Part shown: positions 6,656 through 9,023 of the stretch, one piece after another
How positions within the stretch are numbered: position 1 is the first letter of the stretch
Layout of the letters: every line of letters starts with the position of its first letter
Assembly: GCA_964434575.1 (NCBI GenBank)
Contig: CAYSWB010000034.1
Location: 1-9,023 of the forward strand
Length of the DNA stretch: 9,023 nucleotides
Source of the DNA: DAORHV01 sp964434575
GTDB taxonomy: Bacteria; Patescibacteriota; Gracilibacteria; Peribacterales; Peribacteraceae
Direction of reading: 5' to 3'
The notes under the pieces: model-generated
The model's database searches: none
What the model was told of the DNA's origin: nothing
The model's input: the letters and a program-made list of their open reading frames with translations, nothing else
Made by a program: the position numbers and the translations under genes

Positions 6656-7003
6656 GTGAACGTTCAGCGCGTTTTTCCCATCGTGGTGGCAGCCGTGGCG
6701 GTGACGGCATTCACGGTCTGCGCCGTGGCGCTGGGCGCACAGGCGCTGCGTCTGTGGCCCATCCTCGGGACCATGGTTCAGGTGGTGATGAGCGTGCGCG
6801 AGTACGGCCTGCTGACGGCCGCGGTGGCATTGCTCACGATCGCCGTCGCCGTGGAGTGGAACAGGGTAGCCAATCATGCCCGCATTCCGCGCATGTCGCT
6901 CGCGGAGGTGGAACGCAAACACCCCTATCTGCCGGGCAGGACGGAAATCGTCACGACCATGATCATTTCGATGGCGCTGCTGATGCTGTTCACCGTGCTG
7001 GTG
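6656..7003 (+). other. Predicted three-helix membrane anchor region
   Basis: Codons 1-116. Helix 1 is about residues 6-27 (PIVVAAVAVTAFTVCAVAL), helix 2 about 50-66 (LLTAAVALLTIAVAV), helix 3 about 98-116 (TMIISMALLMLFTVLV). The loop between helices 2 and 3 is rich in Arg, Lys and His, which by the positive-inside rule puts it in the cytoplasm and the C-terminal propeller outside. I do not recognise a family for this region. Confidence 0.7.
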
Positions 7004-9023
7004 GAAAAAGTCTACGCCATGGCGTACACGCTGAGCAGCTCGACGGTTGAGGAAAAGAAAACCTACGATCTACTGATCTTCGACGTCGATGCGGACGGCG
7101 ATATGGATTACATCTCAGGCAACGGCAACTCCGCCTTCGATGACTGGGACGTGTACCTCAACAACGGCACGGGCACTTTCAGCCATGCCGGACTGGTAGG
7201 AGATTCCGAATTCTTCGCCGCATTCGACGCCGGCGACGTGGACGGCGACGGCGATGTCGACATCGTGTCCATCGACAGCCAGGTCTCTTTCAGTAATATG
7301 AATGTTCACCTCAATACCGGCGGCGGAACGTTTGCCGTGCAGCCGGCTGAGGGCGTGGGCGCTCTTGCGAAAGACATCAAGCTAGCGGACTTCGACCGCG
7401 ACGGCGACTTGGATGCGGCGGTGTGCGCCGAAAGCACGACCGAATTCCGCATGATGATCAATGACGGCACGGGCAATTTCAACTCGGCGCCGGTCAATCT
7501 TTCTGCGGGCTGCACAAACATGACGGCGGCTGATTTTACGTCGGACGGAACGATCGACCTGGCCCTGAATATGGAAGATGGAAGCAGTGACATCTACGTC
7601 TACAGCAACACCGGAACCGGCGGCATGACACAGCTCGTCGTTATCGGCGGGCCGTTCTCGAACGGACTTGCATCGGGAGACCTGGATGGCGACGGCGACA
7701 TCGACATCGTCACGCTGCTTGGATCGGTAGGATTCCGGCCATTCTTCAACAATGGATTCGGTACGGCATACTCGAGTCCGGGCGGATACGGCGCGGTGGT
7801 CGACACGAACGCATTGGCGTTGGGCGACGTGGACAACGACGGGGACTTGGACGTATTGCTGGGAGCATCGGATACCGTGTCAAGCAACAACGGCGGCACC
7901 GAGGTGTGGCTGAATAACGGCATCGGCACGTTTTCGCAAAGCGGGACGCCGACGGAGGAGGACGACTGCACGCTCGCGCTGGCGCTCGGCGACATCGATG
8001 CCGACGGCGACCTGGACTACATTCGGGGCAACAGCGACTGTATCGGCGCCAGTCCGAACCGCCACTACAAGAGCGACCAGGCGGTGACGCTGGCCAACCT
8101 CGCACCGGCGGCTCCTACGTCGGGCTTTTCGGCGAGCATCACGGGATACTCATCCACCGGCAGCGGCCCGCGGAATCCGGCGCTGGGAACCGACGTTGCC
8201 GGAGTGGGAACGATCGCGTGGACCGGCACGTCGAATATCTTTGCCCAGGACGCATCGTACGCGGAGTCCGCCACGCTGCTGGACATGACCGACCACACCA
8301 CGCATTGGCTGCGTGCGACGGACTTCGGATTCAACATCACTTCGGGTTCCACCATCCTCGGCATCGTCGCTTCCTGGCACAAGGACTACGGCGGCTGCGG
8401 CATGTATGACAACGCCGTCCGCATTGTGAAGCGCGGCGTCATCGGCGCCACGGATAAGAGCATTCCAGGGCTGTGGTCCCCGACCGGATATTTCGACCAC
8501 GGCGGCTCCACCGATTTGTGGGGCGAAACGTGGACGACCAGCGACATCAACGCATCCGACTTCGGCGCGGCGCTGTCCGCGACCCAACTCCCATGCGGAG
8601 CCGGTAATTCAACCCCCCGGGTCGATCACGTGCAGATGACCGTCTACTACGCCAACGGAGCGAACGTCTTGCTTGCCTGGGGCTCCGGCTCGGACACGAT
8701 CACCCCCACGCGCCAACTGCAGTATCAGACCCGCGTGGGTACCGTCACCGGTGGACACCAAGTGATATCCGGCAACGCCGCGGTGAGCCCGTACTACGTC
8801 GACCGCATCATGCCCAACGGCCAAAGCCGCAGCAGATTGCTACGGGGATTGCCCTGCGGCCAAACATACTACTGGGGCGTGAAAACGGTGGATTCCGGCC
8901 TGCGGATGAGCACCGAATCGACCCAGCAGACTTTCACGATCACGCCAGGCAGCTGCGCGATCGGCGGAGGAGGCGGAGGCGGTAGCAGCAGCTCTGCAGC
9001 GGGAGGCGGAGGCGGAGGAGGGT
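6656..9023 (+). CDS. Second large FG-GAP/VCBS surface protein with a three-helix N-terminal membrane domain (3' truncated by window)
   Basis: An open frame of 789 codons runs off the window end. GTG 6656 is the chosen start: it follows the promoter, and no ATG lies between them in frame. Residues 6-27, about 50-66 and 98-116 are hydrophobic. The loop at 69-97 carries many Arg/Lys/His residues, so it should be cytoplasmic and the rest extracellular. Calcium-loop repeats start at residues 143, 194, 245, 293, 342, 391 and 446; the fourth (DFTSDGTID) is degenerate. A beta-sandwich (about 490-663), an Fn3-like domain (670-767) and a Gly/Ser linker (769 on) follow, in the same order as the 1312-residue protein. 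The third helix lies where that protein has its signal peptide. SdrD B-like and SLH-like domains are expected beyond the window but not seen. Role: probably a surface-displayed adhesin or envelope protein, anchored by its N-terminus. The ligand is unknown. Confidence 0.82.
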   Translation, partial: MNVQRVFPIVVAAVAVTAFTVCAVALGAQALRLWPILGTMVQVVMSVREYGLLTAAVALLTIAVAVEWNRVANHARIPRMSLAEVERKHPYLPGRTEIVTTMIISMALLMLFTVLVEKVYAMAYTLSSSTVEEKKTYDLLIFDVDADGDMDYISGNGNSAFDDWDVYLNNGTGTFSHAGLVGDSEFFAAFDAGDVDGDGDVDIVSIDSQVSFSNMNVHLNTGGGTFAVQPAEGVGALAKDIKLADFDRDGDLDAAVCAESTTEFRMMINDGTGNFNSAPVNLSAGCTNMTAADFTSDGTIDLALNMEDGSSDIYVYSNTGTGGMTQLVVIGGPFSNGLASGDLDGDGDIDIVTLLGSVGFRPFFNNGFGTAYSSPGGYGAVVDTNALALGDVDNDGDLDVLLGASDTVSSNNGGTEVWLNNGIGTFSQSGTPTEEDDCTLALALGDIDADGDLDYIRGNSDCIGASPNRHYKSDQAVTLANLAPAAPTSGFSASITGYSSTGSGPRNPALGTDVAGVGTIAWTGTSNIFAQDASYAESATLLDMTDHTTHWLRATDFGFNITSGSTILGIVASWHKDYGGCGMYDNAVRIVKRGVIGATDKSIPGLWSPTGYFDHGGSTDLWGETWTTSDINASDFGAALSATQLPCGAGNSTPRVDHVQMTVYYANGANVLLAWGSGSDTITPTRQLQYQTRVGTVTGGHQVISGNAAVSPYYVDRIMPNGQSRSRLLRGLPCGQTYYWGVKTVDSGLRMSTESTQQTFTITPGSCAIGGGGGGGSSSSAAGGGGGGG
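7082..8017 (+). repeat. Seven in-gene FG-GAP/VCBS repeats in the second paralog
   Basis: Calcium-loop motifs begin at bases 7082, 7235, 7388, 7532, 7679, 7826 and 7991, with spacings of 153, 153, 144, 147, 147 and 165 nt. The count of seven matches the preceding paralog. The degenerate member is the fourth here, but the fifth there. The last loop is bracketed by cysteines at residues 438 and 462. Confidence 0.85.
8963..9023 (+). repeat. Gly/Ser-rich low-complexity linker, cut by the window end
   Basis: Codons 770 onward encode only Gly, Ser and Ala (glycine run, SSSSAA, glycine run), in the same domain position as the linker at 4617-4697. The window ends inside the second glycine run, so its length is unknown. 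Confidence 0.85.

Overview
The window is GC-rich and carries three + strand genes plus the last 19 codons of a fourth. It looks like a bacterial chromosome segment. The most likely source is a member of the Patescibacteria (candidate phyla radiation). That rests on the combination of a single-pass TraD/HerA-like ATPase of about 830 residues with very large multidomain surface proteins (FG-GAP/VCBS repeats, SdrD B-like domain, SLH-like C-terminus), and on start codons placed directly at predicted transcription starts. The lineage is an inference from family resemblance. The standard genetic code appears to be used: the stops are TAA, TGA and TAG.

Layout: (1) bases 1-60 are the 3' end of a surface-protein paralog whose tail is almost the same as that of the complete one downstream. 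(2) 92-2578 encodes an 828-residue membrane-anchored P-loop ATPase of the type IV secretion coupling-protein/TraG-TraD type. (3) 2631-6569 encodes a complete 1312-residue secreted protein. In order it has a Sec signal peptide, seven FG-GAP/VCBS calcium-loop repeats (probably a seven-bladed beta-propeller), a beta-sandwich domain, an Fn3-like domain, a Gly/Ser linker, an SdrD B-like domain, SLH-like segments and an unrecognised C-terminal region. (4) 6656 to the window end encodes a second large paralog, 789 codons visible. It repeats the same order of domains as far as the Gly/Ser linker, where the window stops. Its signal peptide is replaced by a predicted three-helix membrane domain.

The intergenic gaps are short (31, 52 and 86 bp), and each holds an extended -10 promoter. 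For the ATPase and the first full paralog the -10 hexamer ends exactly six bases before the start codon, which predicts leaderless mRNAs. The third gene shares the promoter motif but has a predicted leader of about 20 nt without a Shine-Dalgarno sequence.

The most notable points are the surface-protein gene array around a conjugation-like ATPase, the leaderless promoters, the swap of secretion signal for a polytopic anchor in one paralog, cysteine pairs conserved between paralogs, and a 51-bp perfect direct repeat that marks a 6.5-kb ATPase-plus-surface-protein unit. A working idea, not shown by sequence alone, is that this is a cell-surface attachment or DNA-uptake/transfer locus.
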